Assembly (NCBI RefSeq): GCF_965218915.1
Contig: NZ_OZ244708.1
Span: 310,001-374,000, forward strand
Direction of reading: 5' to 3'
DNA: 64,000 nucleotides
DNA from: Novosphingopyxis sp965218915
GTDB lineage: Bacteria > Pseudomonadota > Alphaproteobacteria > Sphingomonadales > Sphingomonadaceae
Positions 41,730-51,648 of this stretch are shown one piece after another; position 1 is the stretch's first letter; every line of letters starts with the position of its first letter. The notes below the pieces were generated by a model. It was not told where the DNA came from, ran no database searches, and worked only from the letters and a program-made list of their open reading frames with translations. The translations under genes were made by a program, and so were the position numbers.

Positions 41730-44432
41730 ATGCCCATGATTCGCAACCCAGGTCGTTTGTTCGCCGCCGCCTCGATGCTTGCTCTGGCCGTTCCGGCTTC
41801 CGCGCAGATGGCCGAAGGCACGGCCGCCGACGCGAAGCCCGCTACGCAAGCCGATACGGTCGACACCCGCCTTCCCACGCAGCTCCCGCGAACCGCCGTC
41901 CCGCATCGTTACAGCATCCAGATCGCACCCGATGCGCAAGCCTTGGCTTTTGGCGGTTCGGTGCGCATCGCGCTCGATATCGTGAAGGCCACCGACAAGC
42001 TGGTGCTGAACGCCGCCGATCTGGCGATCGACAGCGCGACGATCTATGGGTCGGACAACACGCCCCATCAAGCGAAGATAACGCTCGATGCCGACGCGCA
42101 GACCGCCAGCTTCGATTTCGGCGAGAAGCTGCCAAAGGGCGCCTATCGGTTCGATATCGTCTACACCGGCACCATCAGCACGCAGGCCAACGGCCTGTTC
42201 GCGCTCGATTACAAGGATCCCGACGGCACCCAGCGGCGTGGACTGTTCACGCAGTTCGAGGCGCCCGACGCGCGCCGCTTCGTGCCCAGCTGGGACGAGC
42301 CCGATTACAAGGCGGTGTTCGACCTGACGGCGACGGTTCCGTCGGATCAGATGCCGCTGAGCAACATGCCGGTGAAGTCTTCGGAAGACCTCGGGGGCGG
42401 CATGAGCAAGGTCACGTTCGGCACCACGCCGACCATGTCGAGCTATCTGCTGTTCTTCGGGCTCGGCGATTTCGAGCGGATCCACCGGCAAGCCGGCGGC
42501 ACCGATGTCGGCATCGTGATGAGCCGCGGCAAGGCCGATCAGGGGCAATATGCGCTCGACAGCGCCGCGGCGATCCTGCCCTTCTACAATGATTATTTCG
42601 GGACGCCCTATCCGCTGCCGAAACTCGACAATATCGCCGGGCCCGGCCAGTCGCAGTTCTTCGGCGCGATGGAGAACTGGGGCGCGATCTTCACCTTCGA
42701 GCGCATCCTGCTCAACGATCCGACGATCAGTTCCGAGGGGGATCGGCAGCGCATCTTTTCGGTCGCCGCGCACGAGATGGCGCATCAGTGGTTCGGCGAT
42801 CTGGTCACCATGGCCTGGTGGGACGATCTCTGGCTGAACGAGGGCTTTGCCAGCTGGATGGAGAACAAGACGACGAGCACGCTGCATCCGGAATGGGGCG
42901 CCGATATCGACCGGGTCGGCTCGCGCGAGTCGGCGATGAGACAGGATGCCTATGAGGCGACGCATCCCATCGTCCAGACCATCCGCACCGTCGAGCAGAC
43001 CAACCAGGCGTTCGATTCGATCACCTATTCCAAGGGCGAGTCGGTCATCGCCATGCTGGAGGCCTATGCCGGCGCCGACGTGTGGCGCAAGGGCGTGCAG
43101 GATTACGTCAAGGCGCATCAGTATCGCAACACCCGCACCGACGATCTGTGGAAGGCGGTCGAGGCGGCGGGCGCGGACAACCTCACCCGCATCGCGCACC
43201 AGTTCACGCTGCAGCCGGGCGTGCCGCTGATCCAGGTCGGCGCGGCGCAATGCCGGGGCGGCGACACCGCCGTCACGCTGACGCAGAGCGAGTTCTCGGC
43301 CGACCGGCGCGAGGCGGTTGCCGCGAAGCCGCAAAGCTGGAACGTCCCCGTGCTGGCATCGACCGTCGGTGGCGGCACCGTCGACGCGGTGACCGAGGGC
43401 AGAACCACGCAGATGACCGTGCCGGGCTGCGCGCCCCTGCTCGTCAATGCCGGACAGGCGGGCTATTACCGCACGCTCTACGGCGCGCCGCAGCTGGCCG
43501 CGCTGGCGCAAAATTTCTCATCGCTCAAGCCGATCGACCAATATGGCCTGCTGAACGACAATATCGCGCTCGCCTATGCCGGGTATCAGCCGATCGGCGG
43601 CGCGCTCGATCTCGTCGCCGCGATCCCCGCCGATGCCGATCCCAAGGTGCTGGCCGAGGGGCTGGGCAGCTGGACCAATCTCTACGGCCTGTTCGAGGAC
43701 GAGCCGGCGGTGCAGGAAAAAATCGGCCAGCGGATTCAGGCGAAATATGCGCCGGTGCTGAGCCGGCTCGGCTTCACCGTCAAGGATGGCGAGCCGGCCG
43801 GCGAAACGCTGCTGCGCCCCACGCTGATCTCCGCGCTCGGCGCCACCGGCCTGGCGTCGGTCGAGGCCGAGCGTACACGATTGCTCAAGGCACTGGCGAC
43901 CGATCCCAAGGCGCTCGACGGGCCGCTCAAGACCACCTGGCTCGGCCTCATCGCCCGCGACGCCACCCCGGCGGAATGGGAGCAACTGCATCGGCTGGCG
44001 CAAGATGCGGGCGGCTTTACCGAGCGCTCGGCGCTTTATTCGGCGCTGGGCGGCGCCAAGGACGATATGCTGGCGGCCAAGGCGCTCGACCTCGCCATCA
44101 CCGACGAGCCCGGCGCGACCATCGGCGCGTCGCTCATTTCGTCGGTCGCCGTTCGCCATCCGGAAATGGCGCTCGATTTCGCGCTGGCGCATCCCGGCGA
44201 CATCGACCGGATCGTCGATAACAGCGCGCAGTCACGCTATGTCGCGCGGATCGCGGCGGGATCGGACCGGCCGGAGACGATCGGGAAGCTGGAAGCCTAT
44301 GCCAAGGCCAATCTGGGCGCGGAAGCGCGCAAGCCAGTCGATCAGACGATCGGTGTCGTGAAAACGCGGATCGAAGCGCGGCAGCGGATCATGGATCAGG
44401 CGCGCCAGTGGATCGATGCGCACGCGGTTTGA
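41730..44432 (+). CDS. Exported M1-family zinc aminopeptidase
   Basis: This 900-residue peptidase has a signal peptide (ending near VPASAQ). The substrate-binding motif GAMENWG is at 312-318, and the zinc site HEMAHQWF (His348, Glu349, His352) with Glu371 in LWLNEGFA. A C-terminal ERAP1-like helical domain starts near residue 560. It removes N-terminal residues from peptides in the periplasm or outside. ATG 41730 is chosen (MPMIRNPGRLF); ATG 41736 is as plausible. Confidence 0.93.
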   Translation: MPMIRNPGRLFAAASMLALAVPASAQMAEGTAADAKPATQADTVDTRLPTQLPRTAVPHRYSIQIAPDAQALAFGGSVRIALDIVKATDKLVLNAADLAIDSATIYGSDNTPHQAKITLDADAQTASFDFGEKLPKGAYRFDIVYTGTISTQANGLFALDYKDPDGTQRRGLFTQFEAPDARRFVPSWDEPDYKAVFDLTATVPSDQMPLSNMPVKSSEDLGGGMSKVTFGTTPTMSSYLLFFGLGDFERIHRQAGGTDVGIVMSRGKADQGQYALDSAAAILPFYNDYFGTPYPLPKLDNIAGPGQSQFFGAMENWGAIFTFERILLNDPTISSEGDRQRIFSVAAHEMAHQWFGDLVTMAWWDDLWLNEGFASWMENKTTSTLHPEWGADIDRVGSRESAMRQDAYEATHPIVQTIRTVEQTNQAFDSITYSKGESVIAMLEAYAGADVWRKGVQDYVKAHQYRNTRTDDLWKAVEAAGADNLTRIAHQFTLQPGVPLIQVGAAQCRGGDTAVTLTQSEFSADRREAVAAKPQSWNVPVLASTVGGGTVDAVTEGRTTQMTVPGCAPLLVNAGQAGYYRTLYGAPQLAALAQNFSSLKPIDQYGLLNDNIALAYAGYQPIGGALDLVAAIPADADPKVLAEGLGSWTNLYGLFEDEPAVQEKIGQRIQAKYAPVLSRLGFTVKDGEPAGETLLRPTLISALGATGLASVEAERTRLLKALATDPKALDGPLKTTWLGLIARDATPAEWEQLHRLAQDAGGFTERSALYSALGGAKDDMLAAKALDLAITDEPGATIGASLISSVAVRHPEMALDFALAHPGDIDRIVDNSAQSRYVARIAAGSDRPETIGKLEAYAKANLGAEARKPVDQTIGVVKTRIEARQRIMDQARQWIDAHAV

Positions 44433-44454
44433 ATCGCAGCGCTAGCTTCAGGCT

Positions 44455-44525
44455 TTTGAGCCCCGGCGCAGGCCGGGGCCCAGCGGGGGAGGTTCGATGA
44501 TGGGCTCCTGCCTTCGCAGGAGCGC
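44455..44525. repeat. Two palindromes between convergent genes
   Basis: GCCCCGGCGCAGGCCGGGGC and, 25 bp on, GGCTCCTGCCTTCGCAGGAGC are perfect hairpins between the aminopeptidase and HerA-like genes. They resemble the palindromes at 106-258 and may serve as transcript ends for both genes. Confidence 0.6.
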
Positions 44526-44548
44526 AAAGGCTGCCGTCAGGACTGACG

Positions 44549-46159
44549 CTAACGCATCAATCCGCCGAGCAGCCCGCGTGCGAACCGGCCGAGCCCCGGA
44601 AAGCCGATCGCCTTGCCAAGCTCGGTCCCGACCGAACCGGCGGCCGCGCCGGCGGCGCTTCTGGTGGGTGAGGCGCGGCTCGTACGGCCCGACATCCGCC
44701 GTCCGATCATCGCTCCGGCAGAGGACGCCGCGGCTCCCATCGCCGCCTTGCCGGCCTTTTCCCAGATCGAACGGGTGCGGCGCGGTGCCTTGCGCACCTC
44801 CTCGACGCCCTTCTCCTCCACCGCCCGCGCTGCCGCGGCGGCGTCCTGCGCCTTTTTGGCGAGCATCTCCTCGCAGGATTCGCGGTCGATCTCCTGATCA
44901 TATTTGTCGCCGAAGGGAGAGATCGAGCGGATGATCGCGCGTTCCTTGGGCGTCAGCGGCCCGGCGCGCGAGCGCGGCGGCTTGACCAGCGTGCGCTGCA
45001 CCACCGACGGCGCGCCGTCCTCCATCAGCGTCGATACCAGCGCCTCGCCGACCTTCAGCTCGGTGATCGCGGTCTCGACATCGAGATCGGGATTCTCCCG
45101 GAACGTTTCGGCCGCCGCCTTGATCGCCTTCTTGTCGCGCGGGGTGAAGGCGCGCAGCGCGTGCTGCACGCGGCCCGCGAGCTGGCCCGCCACCGCCTCG
45201 GGAATATCGACCGGGTTTTGCGTCACGAAATAGACGCCCACGCCTTTGGAGCGGATCAGCCGCACCACCTGCTCCACCTTGTCGAGCAGCACCTTGGGCG
45301 CTTCGTCGAACAGCAGATGCGCCTCGTCGAAAAAGAAGACGAGCTTGGGCTTGTCCGGATCGCCGATTTCGGGAAGCGCCTCGAACAGGTCGGACAGCAG
45401 CCACAGCAAAAAGGTCGAATAGAGCCGCGGGCTCTGCATCAGCCTGTCGGCGGACAGGATATTGACCTGGCCGCGCCCGTCCTTGTCCACACGGATCAGA
45501 TCGGCGATCTCCATCGCCGGTTCGCCGAAGAAGCGCGCGCCGCCCTGCGCATCGAGCTGCAGTAGCGCGCGCTGGATCGCGCCCACGCTGGCGGTGGAGA
45601 CATTGCCATATTGGCCCGACAGCTCCTTGCGGTTCTCGCTGGCCCAGAGCAGCAGCGACTGCAGGTCGGCGAGGTTCAGCAGAAGCAGGCCCCCGTCGTC
45701 GGCCGCGCGAAAGGCGATTTCCAGCACGCCCGCCTGCGTGTCGTTGAGTTGCAGCAGGCGCCCGAGCAGCAACGGCCCCATTTCGGAGATGGTGGTGCGT
45801 ACCGGATGGCCCTGCTCGCCGAACAGGTCCCAGAACACCACCGGGTTGTCGGCATAGGAATAATCTTCATAGCCGATTTCGGCGGCGCGCTTGGTGAAGG
45901 GTTCGTGCAGCTTGCTGTCGGGGGACCCGGCCATCGCCATCCCCGCGAGATCGCCCTTGACGTCGGCCAGAAACACCGGAACGCCGGCGCGCGAAAAACT
46001 TTCGGCGAGGCCCTGCAAAGTGATCGTCTTGCCGGTGCCGGTGGCGCCCGCGATCAACCCGTGGCGGTTGGAGCGCTTGAGGCTCAGCCATTGCGGCTCG
46101 CCGCCGCCCGCCCCCTCGCCGAGGCCGATGAAGATCGCTTCATCGCTGTCCTTCGCCAT
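44549..46159 (-). CDS. HerA/FtsK-type ATPase, DUF853 (YjgR-like)
   Basis: This 536-residue AAA-type ATPase has Walker A GATGTGKT (38-45), ADVKGDLAGM, Walker B LVFFFDEAHLLFDEAPK, and the sensor segment VGVYFVTQNPVDIPEAVAGQLAGRVQHALRAFTP. It is the DUF853 group of helicase HerA-like proteins, whose cellular role is not established. The tail (about residues 450-536) is Ala/Gly/Arg-rich and poorly ordered. ATG 46159 has GGGAG seven bases upstream; the GTG two codons earlier is less likely. Confidence 0.9.
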   Translation of the reverse strand: MAKDSDEAIFIGLGEGAGGGEPQWLSLKRSNRHGLIAGATGTGKTITLQGLAESFSRAGVPVFLADVKGDLAGMAMAGSPDSKLHEPFTKRAAEIGYEDYSYADNPVVFWDLFGEQGHPVRTTISEMGPLLLGRLLQLNDTQAGVLEIAFRAADDGGLLLLNLADLQSLLLWASENRKELSGQYGNVSTASVGAIQRALLQLDAQGGARFFGEPAMEIADLIRVDKDGRGQVNILSADRLMQSPRLYSTFLLWLLSDLFEALPEIGDPDKPKLVFFFDEAHLLFDEAPKVLLDKVEQVVRLIRSKGVGVYFVTQNPVDIPEAVAGQLAGRVQHALRAFTPRDKKAIKAAAETFRENPDLDVETAITELKVGEALVSTLMEDGAPSVVQRTLVKPPRSRAGPLTPKERAIIRSISPFGDKYDQEIDRESCEEMLAKKAQDAAAAARAVEEKGVEEVRKAPRRTRSIWEKAGKAAMGAAASSAGAMIGRRMSGRTSRASPTRSAAGAAAGSVGTELGKAIGFPGLGRFARGLLGGLMR

Positions 46160-46249
46160 CTTCACGCTCCCGTCATGATGCGTCAGAAGTGACAGATGAG
46201 TGAGTTTAAGAAAAGGCGATTATGTACCTTGCAAACCCGTTTCATTTGT

Positions 46250-46300
46250 TCGTCACCCCAGCGAAAGCCGGGGTCTCGGGCGGGATCGCCATGACGAACG
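46250..46300. repeat. Short copy of the CCCCAGCGAAAGC palindromic element
   Basis: CGTCACCCCAGCGAAAGCCG and GGGGTCTCGGGC match the left half of 14120-14198; only the closing ATGACGAAC of the right half remains. It lies upstream of the HerA-like gene. Confidence 0.7.
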
Positions 46301-46370
46301 AAGAAAGGCGGAGCCATGCCGTTTCTGAATTTCCATCCGACAGCGTTTGCAAAGCACATGATCGCCTGAG

Positions 46371-46404
46371 AAAAGGCCCCGGAGCATGATCGCTCCGGAG
46401 CCCT
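46371..46404 (-). terminator. Rho-independent terminator of the HtrA gene
   Basis: On the minus strand GGCTCCGGAGC pairs with GCTCCGGGGCC around ATCAT-type loop bases and is followed by UUUU. It begins about 20 bp after the HtrA stop codon. Confidence 0.85.
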
Positions 46405-46424
46405 TTCGATTCACAAAAGCGCGA

Positions 46425-47969
46425 TTACTCGCCCTTGATACGCACCGGGATAAAGCGCGACTGCTGCCCGCCGGGGGCTTGCACGCGCAGCAGGACCGCC
46501 TCCTTATTCGAACGTTGCGCCGCACTGATCACGCTTTCGAACGCACCAACCGAAGCAACGGCGCGACCATCCACGGTAAGAATGACCAAACCGCGCTCGA
46601 TGCCCTTGCGCGCGGCGTCGCTGTTCGGATCGACGGCATTTACCACCACGCCCTGCACATCCGCGCCGAGCCGCAACTGGCGGCGCAGATTGGGCGTGAG
46701 ATCGAGCGCGGAAATGCCGAGATCGGTCCGCGCGGCTTCCTCGGCCATCGAATCGTCCTGCTCGGGGAATTCGTTACCATCGCCGGACAGGCTCGCCAAT
46801 TCCTCCTCGGAAGGACGCTGGCTGATCGTAACGTTCAGTCGCCGGCGCTTGCCATCGCGGATCACTTCGACCGGCACAGTGTTGCCGACCGGGATATTGG
46901 CCACGATAAATGCGAGGGTGTTGTCGCGTGTGACGGCCTGACGGTTGATACTGGTGATGACATCGCCGGCTTCGACGCCGCCTTGTTCGGCGGAGGCGCC
47001 CGGAACGACGCTTTGCACGAAGGCACCGCTGTTCTTGTCCGCAACGCCCGGGAGGGACGCAGCCAGATCGTCGCTCAGCGGCTGGAACTGGATACCCAGA
47101 TAGCCATGCTCCACGGTCTTGCCGCTCTTCAGCGCGTTGATGATCGGCGCGGCGACTTCGGACGGCGTCGCGAAGCCGAGACCGACGCTGCCGCCGGTGG
47201 GCGACAGGATCGCGCGGTTGATGCCGATCACTTCGCCGTTGAGATTGAACATGGGGCCGCCCGAATTGCCCTGGTTGATCGCCGCGTCGGTCTGGATGAA
47301 GCGATCATAGGCCCCGCCGGTATCCACGCCGCCAGGGCCGACATTGCGGTAAAGCGCCGAGACGATGCCGCTGGTGACGGTACCGCCGAGACCGAGCGGA
47401 TTGCCGATCGCCAGCACCCAATCGCCCACGCGCGCCTGAGTCGAATCGCCCAGCTTCACGAAGGGCAGGGAACCCTTGGCGTCGATTTTCAGCACCGCGA
47501 TGTCCGACTGTTCGTCACGGCCCACGAGGGTGGCCGGAAATTCGGTGCGGTCGGGCATGATCACGGTGATCGATTCCACCGTCGCGTTTTCATTGCCGGG
47601 CGCGACGACATGGTTGTTGGTGACGATATAGCCGTCGCTGGATATGATGAAGCCGGAGCCGAGCGACTGCGCTTCCTGCGTGCGCGGCTGGGCCGGCTGG
47701 CCACCGCGCTGGCCGAAGAACTGGCCGAACAGGCCGCCGAGCGGGTTGTTCTCCACCTTGACGGTCTGCTTGGTCGAGATGTTGACCACGGCCGGCTGCA
47801 ACTGGGCGGCGAGATCGGCGAAACTCATCGGCGCGCCGCCGGGCGCGAGCGCGCGCATGACATGGTCTTCGTTCTGGGCGGTCTGGGCGGTGACGGGCGT
47901 GCCGTTCACCAGGGCGACGGTGCTGCCGCCCAGAAGAAGCGCTGCGGTAAAGGCATAGGCATAGCGCAC
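46425..47969 (-). CDS. Periplasmic serine protease/chaperone HtrA (DegP family)
   Basis: This 514-residue Do-type protease degrades or refolds misfolded envelope proteins. It has a signal segment (AYAFTAALLLGGSTVALVNG) and a trypsin-like domain with His120 (TNNHVV), Asp156 (SDIAVLKI) and Ser236 (GNSGGPMF). Two PDZ domains follow (about 280-370 and 415-510). The GTG at 47969 with GAGGA upstream is preferred; a TTG at 47987 is the alternative. hflC and hflK lie just upstream on the same strand, forming an envelope-protease module. Confidence 0.93.
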   Translation of the reverse strand: MRYAYAFTAALLLGGSTVALVNGTPVTAQTAQNEDHVMRALAPGGAPMSFADLAAQLQPAVVNISTKQTVKVENNPLGGLFGQFFGQRGGQPAQPRTQEAQSLGSGFIISSDGYIVTNNHVVAPGNENATVESITVIMPDRTEFPATLVGRDEQSDIAVLKIDAKGSLPFVKLGDSTQARVGDWVLAIGNPLGLGGTVTSGIVSALYRNVGPGGVDTGGAYDRFIQTDAAINQGNSGGPMFNLNGEVIGINRAILSPTGGSVGLGFATPSEVAAPIINALKSGKTVEHGYLGIQFQPLSDDLAASLPGVADKNSGAFVQSVVPGASAEQGGVEAGDVITSINRQAVTRDNTLAFIVANIPVGNTVPVEVIRDGKRRRLNVTISQRPSEEELASLSGDGNEFPEQDDSMAEEAARTDLGISALDLTPNLRRQLRLGADVQGVVVNAVDPNSDAARKGIERGLVILTVDGRAVASVGAFESVISAAQRSNKEAVLLRVQAPGGQQSRFIPVRIKGE

Positions 47970-48105
47970 GTTGAAATGTCCTCTCAAAAATTGAATCCTC
48001 GTCGAAAAGCTGCGGTCGGACGCCCCCGGAAGAAGGCGAATGGATGCACTGCAAACGCTGAACGGCGATTGAATATCCCCGTTTCGCTTATCAAACTTCC
48101 CCTCC

Positions 48106-48184
48106 GTTCGTCATGCCGGCGAAAACTGGCATCTTGGGCGTCAAAGCCATCCGGCCGAGACCCCGGCTTCCGCTGGGGCGACGA
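48106..48184. repeat. Paired palindromic element, reversed CCCCAGC type
   Basis: GTTCGTCATGCCGGCGAAAA at the left and GACCCCGGCTTCCGCTGGGGCGACGAC-like bases at the right match the element at 14120-14198 in reverse orientation, with several changes. It lies between hflC and the HtrA gene. Confidence 0.7.
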
Positions 48185-48224
48185 CTAAGGGAAGCGGGTT
48201 CGCAAGGTACCCCCGTCATTTCCG

Positions 48225-49076
48225 TCATTTCCCGCCGCCACGAAAGTTTCGCAGATAGTCGTTGTCGGGCGAAATCACGATGTTGGTGCCGCCCTTGCCC
48301 TGTTCGAACGTGCGCGTGTAGGATTCCATCGAGCGGTAGAAATCGTAGAATTCCGGGTCCTTGCCGAAGCTTTCGGCATAGGTCCGCGCGGCCTGCGCCT
48401 CGGCGTCGGCGCGGATGATCTGGGCCTGCTTCTCGCCCTCGGCGCGGATCGCGACCGCCTCCTGCTGGCGCGCGGTGCGCATGCGCTCATAGGCCGATTG
48501 CAGCGGCGTGCCCTCGGGCAGGTCGGCGCGCTTGATGCGCACGTCGATGATCTGCGCGCCATATTTGTTCGCCTCGATATTCAGCGCGGTCTGGATGTTC
48601 TCCATCACCTGGCCGCGTTCGGGGCTGAGCAAGGTGGCAAAGGCGCGCTTGCCGAGTTCGTTGCGCAAGCTGGAACCGAGGATCGTGCGCAGCTGATCGG
48701 CGAGCGCATCCTCGGTGCGGATAGTGGTATACATGCGCAGCGGATCGGTGATGCGGAACCGCGCATAGGCATCGACCTGCAGCCGCAGCTGGTCGGTCGA
48801 GAGCACTTCCTGGCGCGCCATCTCGACCCGGCGGATGCGCTTGTCGATGAACTGGATCTGCTCGATGAACGGAATCCGCGCGACCAGATTGCCCGGCGTC
48901 GCGCCGAAATCCTCGTTGGCGCGATAGGGGTTCACGATGCGATCGGGCTTGCCGTAAGCGGTGATGATCGCCTGCTTGGTTTCCGGAACGATCGACACCG
49001 TCATCGTCACGAGCAATATGGCGGCGATCACGATCAGGGCGATCGCCATCGGACTGGCGAGGACGGTGCGGTTCAT
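48225..49076 (-). CDS. hflC: Protease modulator HflC
   Basis: This 283-residue SPFH/band-7 protein has an N-terminal membrane anchor (about residues 9-30, IALIVIAAILLVTMTVSIV), an SPFH domain with GKPDRIVNPY and FIDKRIRRVEMARQEVLSTD. A coiled coil of AEGEKQAQIIRADAEAQAARTYA type follows. With HflK it forms the periplasmic cage that regulates FtsH. It overlaps hflK by 4 bp. Confidence 0.95.
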   Translation of the reverse strand: MNRTVLASPMAIALIVIAAILLVTMTVSIVPETKQAIITAYGKPDRIVNPYRANEDFGATPGNLVARIPFIEQIQFIDKRIRRVEMARQEVLSTDQLRLQVDAYARFRITDPLRMYTTIRTEDALADQLRTILGSSLRNELGKRAFATLLSPERGQVMENIQTALNIEANKYGAQIIDVRIKRADLPEGTPLQSAYERMRTARQQEAVAIRAEGEKQAQIIRADAEAQAARTYAESFGKDPEFYDFYRSMESYTRTFEQGKGGTNIVISPDNDYLRNFRGGGK

Positions 49077-50110
49077 GGCGCGGCCTCAACCGGCGCCGCC
49101 GGTTGTTCGGCGCGGCGCTTGAGTTCGGGCAGCGGCAGATAGGGCGTTACGTTGCCGCCGCTCTCGACGATGGTCTTGTCGACATCGCCGAGCACGCCTT
49201 CCATGGTCTCGTAATAGATGCGGCGGCGGGTCACTTCGGGGGCGAGCCGGTATTCGGCATAGACCTTGTCGAACCGCGCGGTATCGCCCAGCGCGCGTTC
49301 GATCACCCGCTGCGAAAAGGCGCGGCTGTTGTTGATCGCCGATTCGCGTTCCTGCTTGGCCGCGTTGACCTCCTTGAACGCCTCGTTGACCTCGGCCGGG
49401 GGATCGGATTGCAGGATCGAGATCGCCTGCACGGAGATGCCGGAGCGGTAGCTGTCGAGAATCTGCTGCATCCGCTCGCGCACCTGTCCCTCGATCTCGC
49501 CGCGGCCGGGACCGATCGCGGAGATCAGCTCGAAATTGGCGACGGCGGCGCGCATCGCGCTCTCGCCGACTTCGGCCACGGTCTGCTCGGGGTCCTCGAG
49601 CTGGAACAGGAAGCGTTGCGGATCGCGCACCGACCAGCGCACTTCATAGGCCATGTCGATGATGTTCTGGTCGCTGGTCAGGATGAGATTTTCCTGGCTG
49701 GCCCCGGTCGATCCGATCTGGGTGGTGCGGATCGCCTGGGTATCGACCTTTTGCAGCTTTTCGAGCGGCAGCGGCAGGGTGAAGTGGAAGCCCGGCCCGA
49801 CGGTGCGGTTGTAGGCGCCCAGCCGCGTCACCACGCCCTCTTCCTCGGCGCCCAGCACATGGACGCTGGAAAAGGCCAGCCACAGCGCGACCAAGGCGAC
49901 CACCGCGAGCAGCCACAGCGATTTATTGCCCGAATCGCCCGGCATGTTGAACTTCCCGCGATTGCGGAAAAGCTCCTCGAGCGAGGGGCCGCGCGGCTTG
50001 CGCGGGCCACCCGGGCCCTGCGGCGGAGGCGTCCACGGATTGCGCGGACCGCCGCCGCCGTCGCCGCCGCCCTTTTTGGGACCGCCCCAGGGACCCTGGT
50101 CGTTCATCAT
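49073..50110 (-). CDS. hflK: FtsH protease activity modulator HflK
   Basis: This 345-residue partner of HflC has a Gly/Pro-rich cytoplasmic leader (GPWGGPKKGGGDGGGG), a membrane helix (about 64-84), a band-7 domain starting GVVTRLGAYNRTVGPGFHF, and a coiled-coil region (NAAKQERESAINNSRAFSQRV). The start is uncertain: ATG 50110/50107 fits family N termini but lacks a ribosome site, while an in-frame ATG at 50161 lies next to GGAGC. It is divergent from mrp. Confidence 0.92.
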   Translation of the reverse strand: MMNDQGPWGGPKKGGGDGGGGPRNPWTPPPQGPGGPRKPRGPSLEELFRNRGKFNMPGDSGNKSLWLLAVVALVALWLAFSSVHVLGAEEEGVVTRLGAYNRTVGPGFHFTLPLPLEKLQKVDTQAIRTTQIGSTGASQENLILTSDQNIIDMAYEVRWSVRDPQRFLFQLEDPEQTVAEVGESAMRAAVANFELISAIGPGRGEIEGQVRERMQQILDSYRSGISVQAISILQSDPPAEVNEAFKEVNAAKQERESAINNSRAFSQRVIERALGDTARFDKVYAEYRLAPEVTRRRIYYETMEGVLGDVDKTIVESGGNVTPYLPLPELKRRAEQPAAPVEAAP

Positions 50111-50234
50111 ATTGCCGGTGCCGTCACCGTCATTGCCGGACGCGCTGGAAATTTCCCTCATGCTCCATGCTATAGGGAGCGGCGGCCCAGAAAAACAGTG
50201 CCAAGCGCGAAATTGGTCCCTATGCCCGCGCCCC

Positions 50235-51233
50235 ATGGCGACACCCCCCTTGGCGACATCGGACGAAATCGAGGCCGCGCTACACGAAGCGGCGGGCGGG
50301 CGGGCGCGGCTGGCGCGGCTGGACGATGCGGCGCTCACCGTGATGCTCGACGTCGCGGGTCTGGACGAGGGTGAGCGTAGCGCGCTCGAAGACGTGATCC
50401 GGTCCGAACTGGGCGTGCTGATCGAAGGCCGGGCGCTGCGCATCGCGATGACCGCGGAACGATCGAAACCGAAACTGATCGCGGTCGGCAGCGGCAAGGG
50501 CGGCGTCGGCAAGTCCACGCTTGCGGCCAATCTGGCGGTGGCGATGGCGCGCCGCGGCCGCGCGGTCGGACTGGTCGATGCCGATATCTACGGCCCCTCC
50601 ATCCCCACCTTGATGGGCCGCGAGGGCGTTCGACCCGAAGCCGAGGGCAAGAAACTGGTGCCGGTGGCGAGCGCTTATGACGTGCCCTTCCTGTCGATGG
50701 GCCAGCTGGTGGGCGCAGGACAGGCGGTGGCCTGGCGCGGGCCGATGGCGGGCAAGGCGCTCGGCCAATTGATCGATGCGCATTGGGGCGATGCCCGGGA
50801 ACTGGTGATCGATCTGCCGCCCGGCACCGGCGATATCCAGCTGTCGATGGTGCAGGGCCACAAGCCCGCCGCCGCGGTGATCGTCTCCACCCCGCAGGAC
50901 CTGTCGCTGATCGACGCGGCGCGCGCGATCGGCTTCTTCGACAAGGCGGGCGTGCCGGTGATCGGGCTGGTCGAGAACATGGCGGGCTATGTCTGCCCGC
51001 ATTGCGGCGAGCTGAGCGATCCGTTCGGCCGCGGCGGCGCGGAGGCGGCCGCCCGCGCGCTCGATCTGCCGTTCCTGGGGCGCATCCCGCTCGACATCGC
51101 GATCCGTTCGGCCAGCGATGGCGGCGTGCCGCCCGCCGCCGGAGATAGCGTGCAAGGCGGCGCGTTCATGGCTATTGCCGACAAGGTGATCGACTGGATG
51201 GATAGCCAAGGGAGCCGAACCGATGCCGCTTGA
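50235..51233 (+). CDS. apbC: Mrp/ApbC-family iron-sulfur carrier ATPase
   Basis: This 332-residue P-loop protein loads Fe-S clusters onto apoproteins. An N-terminal DUF59-like part (about 8-75) precedes the deviant Walker A GSGKGGVGKST (85-95). DADIYGPSIPTLMG, DLPPGTGDIQLSM and the CxxC cluster site in YVCPHCGE follow. ATG 50235 (MATPPLATSDE) is chosen because upstream sequence antiparallels hflK. It overlaps the next gene by 11 bp. Confidence 0.94.
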   Translation: MATPPLATSDEIEAALHEAAGGRARLARLDDAALTVMLDVAGLDEGERSALEDVIRSELGVLIEGRALRIAMTAERSKPKLIAVGSGKGGVGKSTLAANLAVAMARRGRAVGLVDADIYGPSIPTLMGREGVRPEAEGKKLVPVASAYDVPFLSMGQLVGAGQAVAWRGPMAGKALGQLIDAHWGDARELVIDLPPGTGDIQLSMVQGHKPAAAVIVSTPQDLSLIDAARAIGFFDKAGVPVIGLVENMAGYVCPHCGELSDPFGRGGAEAAARALDLPFLGRIPLDIAIRSASDGGVPPAAGDSVQGGAFMAIADKVIDWMDSQGSRTDAA

Positions 51234-51648
51234 ACGAGACGAGGATATCAAGGCGCTGCTCGAACGGACGCGGCGTATCGCGATGGTCGGGGCCTCGCCC
51301 AAGCCGCAGCGGGCGAGCAACGGCGTGCTCAAATTTTTGCTCGATCAGGGCTATGACGTGATCCCGGTCAATCCGGGCCATGCGGCAAGCGAAATCCACG
51401 GCGCAGCGGTGGTGGCATCGCTCGCCGATATCGAGGGTCCGATCGATCTGGTCGACATCTTCCGCAACAGCGAGGATGCGGGCGATGCGGTCGACGAAGC
51501 CATCGCGGTGGGTGCGGGCGCCGTCTGGATGCAGCTCGGCGTGATCGATGAAGCCGCCGCCGCGCGCGCCGAAGCGGCGGGCCTGAAGGTGGTCATGGAC
51601 CGCTGTCCCAAGATCGAAATTCCGCGTCTCGGTGTCCGCAAGGGCTGA
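51223..51648 (+). CDS. CoA-binding domain protein (YccU-like)
   Basis: This 141-residue Rossmann-fold protein resembles the CoA-binding part of succinyl-CoA ligase alpha. It contains RIAMVGASPKPQRASNGVLKFLLDQGYDVIPVNPG, DIFRNSEDAGDAVDEAI, VWMQLGVIDEAAAARAEAAG and MDRCPKIE. Function is not established; small proteins of this type may bind CoA or act as CoA-dependent regulators. It overlaps mrp upstream and the next gene by 17 bp. Confidence 0.9.
   Translation: MPLERDEDIKALLERTRRIAMVGASPKPQRASNGVLKFLLDQGYDVIPVNPGHAASEIHGAAVVASLADIEGPIDLVDIFRNSEDAGDAVDEAIAVGAGAVWMQLGVIDEAAAARAEAAGLKVVMDRCPKIEIPRLGVRKG

Noticed and set aside
41676..43511. A 611-codon minus-strand frame
   Set aside because: It is antisense to the M1 aminopeptidase, whose zinc site and GAMEN motif fix the real frame.
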